From positions 2,728,001 through 2,792,000 of the forward strand of contig NZ_CP018760.1 of NCBI RefSeq assembly GCF_001913155.1: 64,000 bases of DNA, written 5' to 3'. The stretch is from Maribacter hydrothermalis (GTDB lineage Bacteria > Bacteroidota > Bacteroidia > Flavobacteriales > Flavobacteriaceae). Shown here piece by piece: positions 23,532 through 33,183 of the stretch. Each line of letters opens with the position of its first letter. The stretch's first letter is position 1. The position numbers and the translations under genes were made by a program. The notes beneath the pieces are model-generated. The model saw nothing but the letters and a program-made list of their open reading frames with translations. It made no database searches and was not told the DNA's origin.

Positions 23532-24413
23532 TTATAAATCTAAAGGCAAGCAGAAATCAAATAGGCTTTCCCCAGAAGTTGGAGATGGACCTAAATCTAA
23601 CACTGTATCACCGTTTGCAGAAATTACTTGGAAATTATTCTCCTCATCGTAAGAACCACTGTTATACACAATTTGAATTTCTACAGTTCCAGCTGGTACA
23701 GTAAATGTATGTGTAGTAGAACTACCATCAGCGTGCGAATAATCTGTTGAAACTCCATCTATAGTTACTGATAGCGAAGCACCATTCCATGAATCTCCAT
23801 AGCTATCTTGAAGTTCAAGTGTCCATTCACCTGCTGTAGGAGCGATAGGTGGGCAAACTAATGGTATAGTATAAATAAACGGCGATCTAAAGTAAGATCC
23901 GCCAGATACAGTACTATTTAAGTTATCATTAGAAAATGATCTACCATCTGTTAAGTTTAACACATATCTAATAGTAAAACTATCTCCTCCAGTATAATCA
24001 CTTGGTGATAAACCTAAAGCTGATGCCAACTCTCCCAGAGTGGTATTAACCGTAATTGAAGGTAAACCAAAATCGTTAGCAGAAAATGCCGAAGCTGGTA
24101 GTGTAGTTACTAAAGCTTCACTTGAAGAAGTTCCGGCTACCGCATCATTGAAACTGGTGTATACTTCAACATCTTGTAAAAGCGCACCTTGTTCATGATC
24201 CTCTACTTCAAAAGTCACAGAGTATGTTGATGAAGGGTCATCAAAGTTAAAACTTTGTGCTGCTACATCCGCAGCTGCTGTAGTTGATCTAAAAACAGCT
24301 CCACGAGTTACTTCAGCGAAGACATCATCAATTGTCTTGTTGCTGGACTCGCAAGCAATGAAGCCTGTAGCTACCAGCGAAAGTATCATTATGTTCTTAA
24401 TATATTTTTTCAT
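23532..24413 (-). CDS. Lipoprotein of a SusC/SusD operon, 293 aa
   Basis: Signal peptide with lipobox FIAC (Cys 20). The first part (about 25-190) looks like a beta-sandwich as in SusE/SusF-type surface lipoproteins (VTFEVEDHEQGALLQDVEVY). The C-terminal part from about 200 has the motif EWTLELQDSYGDSWNGASL followed by TVPAGTVEIQIVYNSGSYDEEN, a small module with a conserved G-D-x-W-N-G-A core found in secreted proteins of this phylum. It probably helps SusD bind a substrate; which one is not known. It is the third gene of the operon, 12 bases after susD, with the A-rich start region AAAAAAAAGAAAAAATG. Confidence 0.8.
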   Translation of the reverse strand: MKKYIKNIMILSLVATGFIACESSNKTIDDVFAEVTRGAVFRSTTAAADVAAQSFNFDDPSSTYSVTFEVEDHEQGALLQDVEVYTSFNDAVAGTSSSEALVTTLPASAFSANDFGLPSITVNTTLGELASALGLSPSDYTGGDSFTIRYVLNLTDGRSFSNDNLNSTVSGGSYFRSPFIYTIPLVCPPIAPTAGEWTLELQDSYGDSWNGASLSVTIDGVSTDYSHADGSSTTHTFTVPAGTVEIQIVYNSGSYDEENNFQVISANGDTVLDLGPSPTSGESLFDFCLPLDL

Positions 24414-24425
24414 TTTTTCTTTTTT

Positions 24426-26087
24426 TTAGTTTGATAATGGAAAACCAGCATCAGGATTGTTGTCCCAGAAAACTTTAGTAGTCACAGAAGTTTTTTGTGT
24501 AACAGTATTGTTGTTATTCGCATAAACTGCTGGATATAGGAAGGATCTAATATATGCACCCGGATCTGGTTCAAGATTTGGTTGTAAATCATTTGGATAT
24601 CCAGTTCTTCTATAAAAGTTATAGGCATCTATACCGTTACCATAAAGTGCAACAAAAAATTCCTTAGCTATTAAATTAAGCTTTTCATCGCCTACTGCTG
24701 CTTCGTAAAGTGTGTCAACTTCATCAATATAATCGGTAACATCATCATCTGTTGGTGCTAAAGATAAATCTGCACCACTATCCAAATCACCGAATGCTAA
24801 TGTTTTGTCCATTGATTTTTGAATTCCACTAAGTAAAAATGCTTTGGCTCCAGCAGCGTTATTGTTCGCATATGCCATTTCAGCTCTAAGGAAATCTACA
24901 GTTTGCGCTAAGAAAATTGGCATAATACCAGCGCCACCGCCACCTGTTCCTAAATTAACCGATGCAAACGTACTGTCATCGAATTCGCCACCTGCAGGGT
25001 ATACACCGTACGTAGTCTTCAATTGACCATCTGGAGGAGTACCATCATCATCACCGTGATCTCTACCCCAATACCCATTAGGTAAATAGCAGAAAGTGAA
25101 ACCGGCCATATGTGCTGGTGCAGGTTCTACACTACAAGATAAATTCTGTTGATTAGGACCATCTGAATCACTTGCACCTGGTGTAATAGGAGCTTGTCTG
25201 TAATAGTAGTATCTAATTCTTGGATCACTGATAGATTTATCGTTATCCATATAATTCATCAACCAGTTACTCATATAATCTTCAGAACCTTGCGGTGTGT
25301 AATTGTCAATGTAATTCGGATGTCTTGAATCAGGATTCACAACATTTGTTCCCCAAGTAAATTGAAAATCCTCATCAACAGAAGTGATATAATTACCGCT
25401 AGTGATAATAGCATTAAAAGCACCTGTAGCTCCTGCATCAACTAATCTGCTTTGAGCATAGATCTTTAACTTTAATGAGTTGGCTAATTTTGTCCATTTA
25501 TCCCAATCACCACTATAGTAGTAATCATTGTCTGGATCTGCAGCATTATCGGTTGTCGTGAAATTTACTTTTGCAGCATCTAATAATTCTAATGCAGCAG
25601 CATAAATTGAAGCACCGCCATCTTGTGAAGGATTTAAGTTTTCTATTCCTTGTATCGCATCTGAGTAAGGTACATCACCATAAAAATCTACAAGAGTAAC
25701 AATGGTAAAGGCTTGCATTACTTGACCCATACCAATGTGTCTTTTAAAATTAGCTTCATCGGCTAATGCATTCATAGCATTAATATCCGTAAGCATAGAT
25801 GAATAAGCAAATCTCCATTCTGCATCTTGTGAAGCAGGTGAATAGGCTTGCTGATACAAACGAGTTCCCATTTGTTCTATGCGGGTAACTTGAGACCCGT
25901 TCGTTCCAAAGGCATCGTTAAACCTTGCAAATTCTTCTTGAACACGATTTAAATAAAAATCTGGTGTTGCTTGATCAGGACTAACCGCATTAGGGTCAGT
26001 AATCAGATTAAGTTCAGTAGTCTCACAAGAAAGGACAAGCCCCGCTGAGAAAAGTGTTAGAACTAAGTTTTTAATAAATATTTTCAT
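24426..26087 (-). CDS. SusD/RagB family nutrient-binding outer-membrane lipoprotein, 553 aa
   Basis: Signal peptide with lipobox VLSC (Cys 21), then the N-terminal pattern NLITDPNAVSPDQATPDFYL and TPR-like helices (DINAMNALADEANFKRHIG, IVTLVDFYGDVPYSDAIQG, LLDAAKVNF) of the SusD-like group 2 fold. SusD proteins sit as a lid on their SusC channel and capture the nutrient. The gene lies 11 bases after susC and 12 bases before the third lipoprotein gene. No glycoside hydrolase, peptidase or regulator is linked, so the nutrient cannot be named. Confidence 0.92.
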   Translation of the reverse strand: MKIFIKNLVLTLFSAGLVLSCETTELNLITDPNAVSPDQATPDFYLNRVQEEFARFNDAFGTNGSQVTRIEQMGTRLYQQAYSPASQDAEWRFAYSSMLTDINAMNALADEANFKRHIGMGQVMQAFTIVTLVDFYGDVPYSDAIQGIENLNPSQDGGASIYAAALELLDAAKVNFTTTDNAADPDNDYYYSGDWDKWTKLANSLKLKIYAQSRLVDAGATGAFNAIITSGNYITSVDEDFQFTWGTNVVNPDSRHPNYIDNYTPQGSEDYMSNWLMNYMDNDKSISDPRIRYYYYRQAPITPGASDSDGPNQQNLSCSVEPAPAHMAGFTFCYLPNGYWGRDHGDDDGTPPDGQLKTTYGVYPAGGEFDDSTFASVNLGTGGGGAGIMPIFLAQTVDFLRAEMAYANNNAAGAKAFLLSGIQKSMDKTLAFGDLDSGADLSLAPTDDDVTDYIDEVDTLYEAAVGDEKLNLIAKEFFVALYGNGIDAYNFYRRTGYPNDLQPNLEPDPGAYIRSFLYPAVYANNNNTVTQKTSVTTKVFWDNNPDAGFPLSN

Positions 26088-26098
26088 TTTTCTTTTTT

Positions 26099-29000
26099 TT
26101 AAAATGTTGCTTTTATAGACATACCATATCTTCTAGAACCTGGACTGTTGATAAAGTCAAATCCTAATGCATTACCTACACCAACTCCAAGATTTTCTGC
26201 ATCAAAATTAGTTCCTTCTGGAACATTAAGACTTTTAAACCAAAGATTTTGACCACTTAAAGTAAAACTTAGAGATCCAAAAGGTGTTTTATCAAGAGCT
26301 TTACTAGGTACAGAGTAACCTAAGCTAATTTCTCTTAAACGAAGTGTACTACCATCGTAAACCTGTAATTCCGAAGGTCCAAAAGCGACATTGGTGAAAT
26401 AATAATCAGAATTGTTTATTTGTATCGTATTCACGGCACCATCAGCGGTAACTCCAGGAAGAATGAAAGTTGAAGCTCTATCTTGTACATCAGTAGTTAA
26501 ACCTCTACCTACAAGAGCGGAAATCGTATTAGAATAAACATCACCACCATGTCTGTAAGAGATGTCAACGTTAAAAGAGAAATTTTTATAGTTAAATCCG
26601 TTACTTACGTTAAGTCTCCAGTCAGCATTTGGATCACCAATTTCAAATAAACCATTTTCTTCTACATAATCACCAGTACTGGCAACAACTTTGTTTCCAG
26701 CATCATCTCTTAAAACTCTACTACCCATAATAATACCGAAAGGTCTATTAGGTACAGCAAAGTTAGAAAGATCGGAGAAAAGACCACCTATGTTGATGTT
26801 GTCCGTATCTTGGCCTAAATCTACAACTGTAGATTCATCTGCAGTAAAGTTGGCATTTACATTCCAATTGAAACCTCCAGGGTTGTCATTTCTAAATAAG
26901 GTTACCCCTAAATCTGCTTCTACACCTTTTACTTGAACCTCTCCAATGTTTGTTACTGTACTGGTATATCCGGTTGAAGGATCTAATGGTTGTTCAGATA
27001 TTAAATCAGTCGTATTCTTTTTGTAAACAGATACGTCTAAAGAAACCCTATTGTTTAAAAATCTAGACTCTACTCCAAATTCTAGTTCTTTTAATAACTC
27101 TGGACTTAGACCTGGGTTGGCCAATTCGTCATCCACTCTAATCGAGGATACCAAAGTACCATCCTTTAAGAATTCTCTTGTATCTAAGGATGCAGTTGCA
27201 GCTACAGGATATCCACCAAAGAAACCTGCAGAAGTACCGTAACCAGCTCTTAATTTCAAGAAATTAAGTCCGTTTTGCGATTGTAAACCGTCGATAAGGG
27301 CGGTTGGTAAAATTGACAAACTCGCAGATGGGTAAAATATTGAATTTTCAATGAAGTTAGAAACCCAATCATTTCTAGCCGCTAAAGTTAAATATGCAAA
27401 ATTGTCATATCCAAATTCTGTTTGCGCATATACACCAATGATATTTTGAGTTTCATCTCTTTGTAAAGGATCAGTTCCATTAAGAGACGATTGCGAGGCA
27501 AAATTGTAATGCTTGAATACACCAAATATAGATTGTTGATCACTCGTAACCCCTTGTCTAGAAAATTCTGTTCTTCTAGAAGTAGCTCCTAAGTTAACGT
27601 TCATATCTAATTTTTCGGTCAATTGCCACATACCATTTAATTGTGCGGTATGATCCCAAATCGTGTTTTTGTTGTCATATGTTTGGTATCTACCTTGAAT
27701 ATACCCTTCTGCTCCACCTTTGTTCTGGCCAATTTCGTTACGTTCCGTATAGAAATCTAAACCAGTTCTCCAAAATACGTTTAAGTTATCGTTAATTTTG
27801 TAAGAGAATTGTGAGCTACCAAAAACCCTATTTGTCACCTGATTTGCAAAAGCATTTTCAGCAGTCCATCTTGGGTTTTGAATATCGTTACCACCTCTAT
27901 AGTAAACACTTCTACCATCTATAGGGCTTTGGAATGGTAATCCCATTAAATCAACACTTCTTGGTGTAAAGAATAAATGACCAAAAACAGAAGAACCGTC
28001 ACCTGTAGAACCATTACCTAAACTTGCAGCAATTGGTGGTGATTTAACATCACTTTTAGTAAAGTTCATTGTACCGTTCACAGTAAATCTATTACTTAAT
28101 TCAGCTTTACCACCAACACTTATTGTTGTTCTTTGTAATTTGTTGCCAGGTGTAAAACCTTCGTCTCTTAAGTTACCAAAACTAGCACTGTAAGACACTT
28201 TACCATCCTCTGAAGCACCTGTAGCATTTACAGAGTTATTTGTTACCGTTCCCGTACGGAAGAAATCTTTTACACCATCATAAGGCTTGTACTCGTATGT
28301 CTGTCCTTGATATTCTGGAAATGCAGCACTAACACCTGCATTGTTAGAATAAGGGTGCTTTATTAAGATTGTACCTTGAGAATTAGTTCCTCTATATTTT
28401 GAGCCAAAACTATTAGCATCAGGAATATTAAAATCAGGACCCCAGTTACTGAAAAATTCACCATAAGCCTGATCAAACCCATTACCATATTGATCTTGAT
28501 AATCTGGTAATGTAGAAATTTGGTTGTAGAAAAGGGAAGAAGTAACCGTTATTTCAGATTTTTTCTTACCACCGCCTGTTGAACCAGCTTTAGTAGTAAT
28601 TAAAATTACACCGTTTCTACCTGCTGTACCATATAAGTTAGCCGCAGCTAAACCTTTTAATACGTTAACATTGGCAATGTTGTTCGGATCTAGATCTAAG
28701 AATCTACTTGAACCTACGTTACCATCAATAGCATCACCTTGTGCATTTGTGTCAGATGAAAAAGGAACACCATCTACAATAAAAAGAGGTTGGTTACCTC
28801 CAGAAATAGATGTAAAACCACGTATGATAATGTTCGTAGCAGAACCCGATACACCACTGGCAGCATTAATTAATACCCCAGATGCTTTACCGTTAAGTAC
28901 TCTACCTACATCACCTTCTGCTTTTTGTTCTAAATCTTCTTCACCTACAGAAGAAACAGCATATCCAAGAGATTTTTTCTCTCTTTTAATACCTTGCGCC

Positions 29001-29323
29001 GTAACAACTACTTCTTCCAATGCTTGTGCATCTTCTTCCATAGCTACATTTACAGTGTTTCCTGCTCCAACTGCTTGGCGAACTGCTTTTTGTCCAATGT
29101 AGGTAAACAATAATGTTTGTCCTTGAGCAGCGGAAATTGAATAGTTACCATCAAAATCGGTCTGTGTACCAGTAGTGGTACCCACGACTACAATGTTAAC
29201 CCCGGGCAAAGGAAGCCCTCCTTGATCAGTAACCGTACCGGATACTGTTTTTTGTTGTGCAAAAGAAATATGCACAACTAACGCTAGTAGTAACGTTAAC
29301 AATCCATTTAGTTTTGTTCTCAT
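26099..29323 (-). CDS. SusC/RagA family TonB-linked outer-membrane protein, 1074 aa
   Basis: The start chosen is ATG 29323, which gives the signal peptide MRTKLNGLLTLLLALVVH ending SFAQ; an in-frame ATG 10 codons upstream would spoil it. Next come the carboxypeptidase-regulatory-like domain (VSGTVTDQGGLPLPGVNI, about 25-100), a TonB-box-like EEVVVTAQG segment, the plug (VLINAASGVSGSATNIIIRG, PLFIVDGVPF, about 115-235) and a 22-strand-type barrel to the C terminus (RRYGMSIKATF). It imports a nutrient with TonB energy together with the SusD protein. First gene of a three-gene operon; it diverges from the ribosomal str operon across a 387-base AT-rich gap. Confidence 0.94.
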   Translation of the reverse strand: MRTKLNGLLTLLLALVVHISFAQQKTVSGTVTDQGGLPLPGVNIVVVGTTTGTQTDFDGNYSISAAQGQTLLFTYIGQKAVRQAVGAGNTVNVAMEEDAQALEEVVVTAQGIKREKKSLGYAVSSVGEEDLEQKAEGDVGRVLNGKASGVLINAASGVSGSATNIIIRGFTSISGGNQPLFIVDGVPFSSDTNAQGDAIDGNVGSSRFLDLDPNNIANVNVLKGLAAANLYGTAGRNGVILITTKAGSTGGGKKKSEITVTSSLFYNQISTLPDYQDQYGNGFDQAYGEFFSNWGPDFNIPDANSFGSKYRGTNSQGTILIKHPYSNNAGVSAAFPEYQGQTYEYKPYDGVKDFFRTGTVTNNSVNATGASEDGKVSYSASFGNLRDEGFTPGNKLQRTTISVGGKAELSNRFTVNGTMNFTKSDVKSPPIAASLGNGSTGDGSSVFGHLFFTPRSVDLMGLPFQSPIDGRSVYYRGGNDIQNPRWTAENAFANQVTNRVFGSSQFSYKINDNLNVFWRTGLDFYTERNEIGQNKGGAEGYIQGRYQTYDNKNTIWDHTAQLNGMWQLTEKLDMNVNLGATSRRTEFSRQGVTSDQQSIFGVFKHYNFASQSSLNGTDPLQRDETQNIIGVYAQTEFGYDNFAYLTLAARNDWVSNFIENSIFYPSASLSILPTALIDGLQSQNGLNFLKLRAGYGTSAGFFGGYPVAATASLDTREFLKDGTLVSSIRVDDELANPGLSPELLKELEFGVESRFLNNRVSLDVSVYKKNTTDLISEQPLDPSTGYTSTVTNIGEVQVKGVEADLGVTLFRNDNPGGFNWNVNANFTADESTVVDLGQDTDNINIGGLFSDLSNFAVPNRPFGIIMGSRVLRDDAGNKVVASTGDYVEENGLFEIGDPNADWRLNVSNGFNYKNFSFNVDISYRHGGDVYSNTISALVGRGLTTDVQDRASTFILPGVTADGAVNTIQINNSDYYFTNVAFGPSELQVYDGSTLRLREISLGYSVPSKALDKTPFGSLSFTLSGQNLWFKSLNVPEGTNFDAENLGVGVGNALGFDFINSPGSRRYGMSIKATF

Positions 29324-29710
29324 TTTTAAATTATTTGAATTAGCTAGCGACAAACTTCATAATAAACTGTTAATAATGCAAGAGAATTTTAATAAAACTT
29401 TAAGAAGATGTTATAAATCGCGAAGTTACAGATTAAACACTGTCTATATTTATTAGTAAATAATATAACAGCCTTTGTTTTATTAAATTCATAATTTTTT
29501 AAAAAATATGGTAAAATCTTATATAAAATTTAAAGTTGTATTGTTTGGAGATAAACTATAAGGTTGCTTTATGGTACTTGTTTTTGAATGCGCGATTTCG
29601 ACTGTTTTTAAAAAAAAATAAAAATAAATCGATTAGGATTTGAATTACTGTGATTTATTACTACATTTGCCGACCCTTAAAGTAGGGGTAATTTTTATAT
29701 ATTATTTAGT
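29324..29710. other. 387-base intergenic region between susC and rpsL
   Basis: Very AT-rich gap between divergent genes. On the plus side it contains a good promoter for rpsL (29639-29669) and, just after it, a small inverted repeat ACCCTT / AGGGGT (29673-29689, one G-T pair) followed by a T-run, right at the expected start of the transcript. For the susC side no full promoter match was found (GAAGTTTG on the minus strand at 29351-29358 is one base off the -7 consensus). No ORF or RNA gene is visible. Confidence 0.6.
29639..29669 (+). promoter_or_regulatory. Bacteroidota-type promoter of the str operon
   Basis: TTTG at 29639-29642 and TACATTTG at 29662-29669 match the -33 (TTTG) and -7 (TAnnTTTG) consensus exactly with a 19-base spacer. 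The -7 box ends 41 bases before the rpsL ATG, leaving a short leader. Confidence 0.75.
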
Positions 29711-30085
29711 ATGCCAACAATATCACAATTAGTACGAATAGGAAGAGAGACGATTACTAAGAAGAGTAAATCGGCTGCTTTGGATTCGTGTCCTCAGAGA
29801 AGGGGTGTTTGTACACGTGTTTATACTACTACACCAAAGAAGCCAAACTCAGCTATGAGAAAAGTAGCAAGGGTTAGGTTGACAAATGGTAAAGAAGTAA
29901 ATGCTTACATTCCAGGAGAGGGTCACAATCTTCAAGAGCACTCGATAGTATTAGTAAGAGGCGGAAGAGTTAAAGATTTACCAGGGGTTAGGTATCATAT
30001 TGTACGTGGTGCATTGGACACAGCAGGTGTGGCCGGTAGAACACAACGTAGATCAAAGTATGGTGCAAAAAGACCTAAGAAGTAA
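29711..30085 (+). CDS. rpsL: 30S ribosomal protein S12 (uS12), 124 aa
   Basis: Decoding-centre protein of the small subunit. The signature [19 protein letters not shown] is present, with Lys 43 and Lys 88 at the two positions where changes give streptomycin resistance, so this is the sensitive form. The [13 protein letters not shown] segment is also intact. First gene of the str operon, directly behind a consensus promoter; 23 bases separate it from rpsG. Confidence 0.99.
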   Translation: MPTISQLVRIGRETITKKSKSAALDSCPQRRGVCTRVYTTTPKKPNSAMRKVARVRLTNGKEVNAYIPGEGHNLQEHSIVLVRGGRVKDLPGVRYHIVRGALDTAGVAGRTQRRSKYGAKRPKK

Positions 30086-30108
30086 TTAAACTTGTTTAAA
30101 AGGAAGTA

Positions 30109-30585
30109 ATGAGAAAAAGACAGGCAAAGAAAAGACCACTTTTACCAGATCCAAGATTTAATGATCAGTTAGTGACGCGTTTCGTTAACATGATGATGTG
30201 GGATGGTAAGAAATCAGTAGCTTTTAGTGTATTTTACGATGCAATCGATATCGTTGATGCAAAAAAGACCGATGATGAAAAAACAGCTTTAGAGCTTTGG
30301 AAAGATGCATTAAGTAATGTAATGCCTCACGTAGAAGTAAGAAGTAGAAGAGTTGGTGGAGCTACGTTCCAAATTCCAATGCAAATTAGGCCGGACAGAA
30401 AAATATCTACTGCCATGAAATGGTTAATTAGTTATGCTAGAAAGCGTAATGAAAAAGGTATGTCTCAGAAATTAGCAGGTGAGATTCTAGCAGCGGCAAA
30501 AGAAGAAGGTGCGGCGGTTAAAAAAAGAACTGATACTCACAAAATGGCAGAGGCGAATAAGGCATTCTCTCACTTTAGATTCTAA
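30109..30585 (+). CDS. rpsG: 30S ribosomal protein S7 (uS7), 158 aa
   Basis: Primary 16S rRNA-binding protein that nucleates the head of the 30S subunit. The N terminus [17 protein letters not shown] and the motif [14 protein letters not shown] are typical; the C terminus [11 protein letters not shown] is intact. Length is usual for the phylum. Lies between rpsL and fusA, 6 bases before fusA, in the normal str order. Confidence 0.99.
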   Translation: MRKRQAKKRPLLPDPRFNDQLVTRFVNMMMWDGKKSVAFSVFYDAIDIVDAKKTDDEKTALELWKDALSNVMPHVEVRSRRVGGATFQIPMQIRPDRKISTAMKWLISYARKRNEKGMSQKLAGEILAAAKEEGAAVKKRTDTHKMAEANKAFSHFRF

Positions 30586-30591
30586 TCGGAA

Positions 30592-32724
30592 ATGGCAAGA
30601 GATTTAAAATATACAAGAAATATTGGTATTGCAGCGCATATTGACGCTGGTAAAACTACGACTACCGAACGTATTCTTTTTTATACAGGGGTAAGTCATA
30701 AGTTGGGTGAAGTTCATGATGGCGCTGCTACTATGGACTGGATGGAGCAAGAGCAGGAGAGAGGTATTACAATTACTTCTGCGGCTACTACATGTGAATG
30801 GACATTTCCAAAAGAAAATGGTGAGCCTACCGAGGACGCTAAGGGTTATCATTTTAATATTATTGACACTCCGGGTCATGTTGATTTTACCGTAGAGGTT
30901 AATCGTTCGTTACGTGTATTGGATGGATTGGTGTTCCTATTTAGTGCGGTTGATGGTGTTGAGCCACAATCCGAAACTAACTGGAGACTGGCAGATAATT
31001 ATAAGGTGCCAAGAATTGGTTTCGTTAATAAAATGGATCGTCAGGGTTCTAATTTTCTTAATGTATGTAAGCAGGTTAAGGAAATGCTAGGTTCCAATGC
31101 TGTGCCAATTGTACTTCCTATTGGTGATGAAGCTGATTTTAGGGGTATTGTTGATTTAGCAAAGAATAGAGCTATAGTATGGCACGAAGAAGGTTTTGGT
31201 GCTACTTTTGATGTTATTGACATTCCAGAAGATATGAAAGCAGAAGTTAAGGAGTATAGAGCTGCCTTAATTGAAGCTGTAGCGGAATATGATGAGGAGT
31301 TAATGGAGAAATTCTTCGAAGATGAAGATTCTATCACGGAGGAGGAAGTTCATGCTGCTTTAAGAGCTGCTGTTATGGATCGTGCGATCATACCTATGGT
31401 TTGTGGTTCTTCCTTTAAGAATAAAGGTGTTCAATTTTTATTGGATGCTGTTTGTAGATATTTACCTTCACCTGTGGATAAGGAAGCAATTGAAGGTACA
31501 AACCCAGATACTGGTTTAGCTGAAAAACGTAAGCCTAGTGTAAAGGAACCGTTTGCTGCGTTAGCTTTTAAAATTGCAACTGATCCGTTTGTAGGTAGAT
31601 TAGCGTTTTTTAGAACCTATTCTGGTCGTTTAGATGCAGGTTCCTATATTTTGAACAATCGTTCAGGCAAAAAAGAACGTATCTCCCGTATTTATCAAAT
31701 GCATTCAAATAAGCAAAATGCTATCGATTTTATTGAAGCTGGTGATATTGGAGCTGCTGTAGGATTTAAGGATATTAAGACTGGAGATACCATGTCTGAT
31801 GAAAAGCATCCTATAGTTTTGGAGAGTATGAATTTTCCAGAACCAGTTATTGGTATTGCTGTTGAGCCTAAAACTAAGGCTGATGTGGATAAATTGGGTA
31901 TGGCTTTGTCAAAGTTGGCTGAAGAAGACCCTACTTTTCAGGTAAAAACTGATGAAGCTTCTGGACAAACTATTATTTCTGGAATGGGCGAGCTACACCT
32001 AGATATTATTGTAGATCGTTTAAGAAGAGAGTTTAAAGTAGAGGTTAATCAAGGTGAACCTCAGGTTGAGTACAAAGAAGCATTGACTAAGACGGCTTCA
32101 CACAGAGAAACTTACAAGAAGCAATCTGGTGGTCGTGGTAAGTTTGGTGATATTGTATTTGAAATGGGTCCTGCTGATGAGGATTTTACAGGCGAAGGAT
32201 TACAGTTCGTAGATGAAATTAAAGGTGGTCGTATTCCAAAAGAATTTATTCCAGCGGTGGAGAAAGGGTTTGCTGCAGCAATGCAAAACGGACCTTTGGC
32301 CGGTTATGAAATGGATACCATGAAAGTAGTTCTTAAGGATGGTTCTTTCCACGCTGTGGATTCGGATGCGCTTTCTTTTGAGCTGGCTGCAAAAATGGGT
32401 TACAAGGCTGCGGGTAAAGCTGCAGGTGCTGTGATTATGGAGCCAATAATGAAACTAGAAGTTATTACTCCTGAGGAAAATATGGGTGATATCGTAGGGG
32501 ATTTAAATAGACGTAGAGGAACAATTGGTAATATGAGCGATAGAGCGGGTGCTAAGGTCGTTAAAGGTACTGTGCCATTATCTGAAATGTTTGGTTATGT
32601 AACTTCTTTAAGAACATTATCTTCAGGTCGTGCGACTTCAACAATGGAATTTTCACACTACGCAGAGACGCCTTCCAATATTTCAGCGGAAGTAATAAAG
32701 GCAGCAAAAGGTATAACAGCATAA
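30592..32724 (+). CDS. fusA: Elongation factor G, 710 aa
   Basis: Translational GTPase that drives translocation. G motifs are all visible: [13 protein letters not shown] (P-loop), RGITI (switch I), DTPGHVDF (G3), NKMDR (G4) and CGSSF (G5); domain IV carries the [10 protein letters not shown] segment and domain V follows to the C terminus. Length is normal for EF-G. The usual fourth str gene, tuf, is absent: rpsJ follows after 9 bases, as expected for Bacteroidota, where tuf is elsewhere. Confidence 0.99.
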   Translation: MARDLKYTRNIGIAAHIDAGKTTTTERILFYTGVSHKLGEVHDGAATMDWMEQEQERGITITSAATTCEWTFPKENGEPTEDAKGYHFNIIDTPGHVDFTVEVNRSLRVLDGLVFLFSAVDGVEPQSETNWRLADNYKVPRIGFVNKMDRQGSNFLNVCKQVKEMLGSNAVPIVLPIGDEADFRGIVDLAKNRAIVWHEEGFGATFDVIDIPEDMKAEVKEYRAALIEAVAEYDEELMEKFFEDEDSITEEEVHAALRAAVMDRAIIPMVCGSSFKNKGVQFLLDAVCRYLPSPVDKEAIEGTNPDTGLAEKRKPSVKEPFAALAFKIATDPFVGRLAFFRTYSGRLDAGSYILNNRSGKKERISRIYQMHSNKQNAIDFIEAGDIGAAVGFKDIKTGDTMSDEKHPIVLESMNFPEPVIGIAVEPKTKADVDKLGMALSKLAEEDPTFQVKTDEASGQTIISGMGELHLDIIVDRLRREFKVEVNQGEPQVEYKEALTKTASHRETYKKQSGGRGKFGDIVFEMGPADEDFTGEGLQFVDEIKGGRIPKEFIPAVEKGFAAAMQNGPLAGYEMDTMKVVLKDGSFHAVDSDALSFELAAKMGYKAAGKAAGAVIMEPIMKLEVITPEENMGDIVGDLNRRRGTIGNMSDRAGAKVVKGTVPLSEMFGYVTSLRTLSSGRATSTMEFSHYAETPSNISAEVIKAAKGITA

Positions 32725-32733
32725 ATTTAAGAC

Positions 32734-33039
32734 ATGAGTCAAAAAATTAGAATAAAACTAAAATCTTACGATCATAATTTAGTAGATAAATCTGCTGAGA
32801 AGATTGTAAAGACGGTAAAGACTACTGGTGCTGTTGTAACAGGACCAATTCCTTTACCAACACATAAGAAAATTTTCACGGTTTTGCGTTCACCTCACGT
32901 GAATAAAAAATCAAGAGAGCAGTTTCAATTAAGTTCTTACAAGAGATTGTTGGATATTTATAGCTCTTCATCTAAAACTATTGATGCACTTATGAAGTTA
33001 GAACTTCCAAGTGGGGTAGAAGTAGAGATTAAAGTATAA
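32734..33039 (+). CDS. rpsJ: 30S ribosomal protein S10 (uS10), 101 aa
   Basis: Head protein of the 30S subunit, also the NusE partner of NusB in antitermination. [18 protein letters not shown] at the start and the loop [23 protein letters not shown] are characteristic. It belongs transcriptionally with fusA (9-base gap), while 144 bases with a terminator-like hairpin separate it from rplC, so the gene that usually opens the S10 operon here ends the str unit. Confidence 0.99.
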   Translation: MSQKIRIKLKSYDHNLVDKSAEKIVKTVKTTGAVVTGPIPLPTHKKIFTVLRSPHVNKKSREQFQLSSYKRLLDIYSSSSKTIDALMKLELPSGVEVEIKV

Positions 33040-33071
33040 TTTATTATCTATCTCAATTTGGGGTAGAGGAC

Positions 33072-33116
33072 ATGTCCGGAGCTGCGTGCGAAGGAAAAAT
33101 GGAAAAGATAATTTAG
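33072..33116 (+). other. Possible 14-codon leader ORF overlapping the hairpin before rplC
   Basis: ATG at 33072 opens a frame MSGAACEGKMEKII ending at TAG 33114-33116. GAGG sits 3 bases before the ATG, a Shine-Dalgarno-like sequence unusual here. The TAG is the first three bases of the left arm of the terminator-like hairpin, so a ribosome stopping there would cover the stem. The ORF is short enough to be chance. Confidence 0.3.
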
Positions 33117-33144
33117 GGTTAAATTATTTTGACCCTATTTTTTT
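33114..33144 (+). terminator. Intrinsic terminator or attenuator between rpsJ and rplC
   Basis: Stem TAGGGTTAAA (33114-33123) with TTTGACCCTA (33128-33137), 10 pairs including one T-G, loop of 4, followed by seven T (33138-33144). This is a textbook intrinsic terminator in the direction of the ribosomal genes, 39 bases before the rplC ATG. Since no strong promoter is seen between it and rplC, some read-through or regulated antitermination is likely. Confidence 0.75.
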
Positions 33145-33183
33145 GAAAAGTATTTAAATAAGTAATAATTAATATAAATAAGT

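Noticed and set aside
28671..29102. A 143-residue plus-strand frame opposite the 5' part of the susC gene.
   Set aside because: The minus-strand SusC plug domain explains the sequence fully; the antisense frame shows no known motif.
29673..29689. Hairpin ACCCTT / AGGGGT followed by a T-run before rpsL as an attenuator.
   Set aside because: It lies on or before the expected transcription start, so it may not be transcribed in full; described only in the intergenic entry.
32725..32733. Missing tuf gene between fusA and rpsJ as a possible deletion.
   Set aside because: Absence of tuf from the str operon is usual in Bacteroidota, and the 9-base gap is clean.
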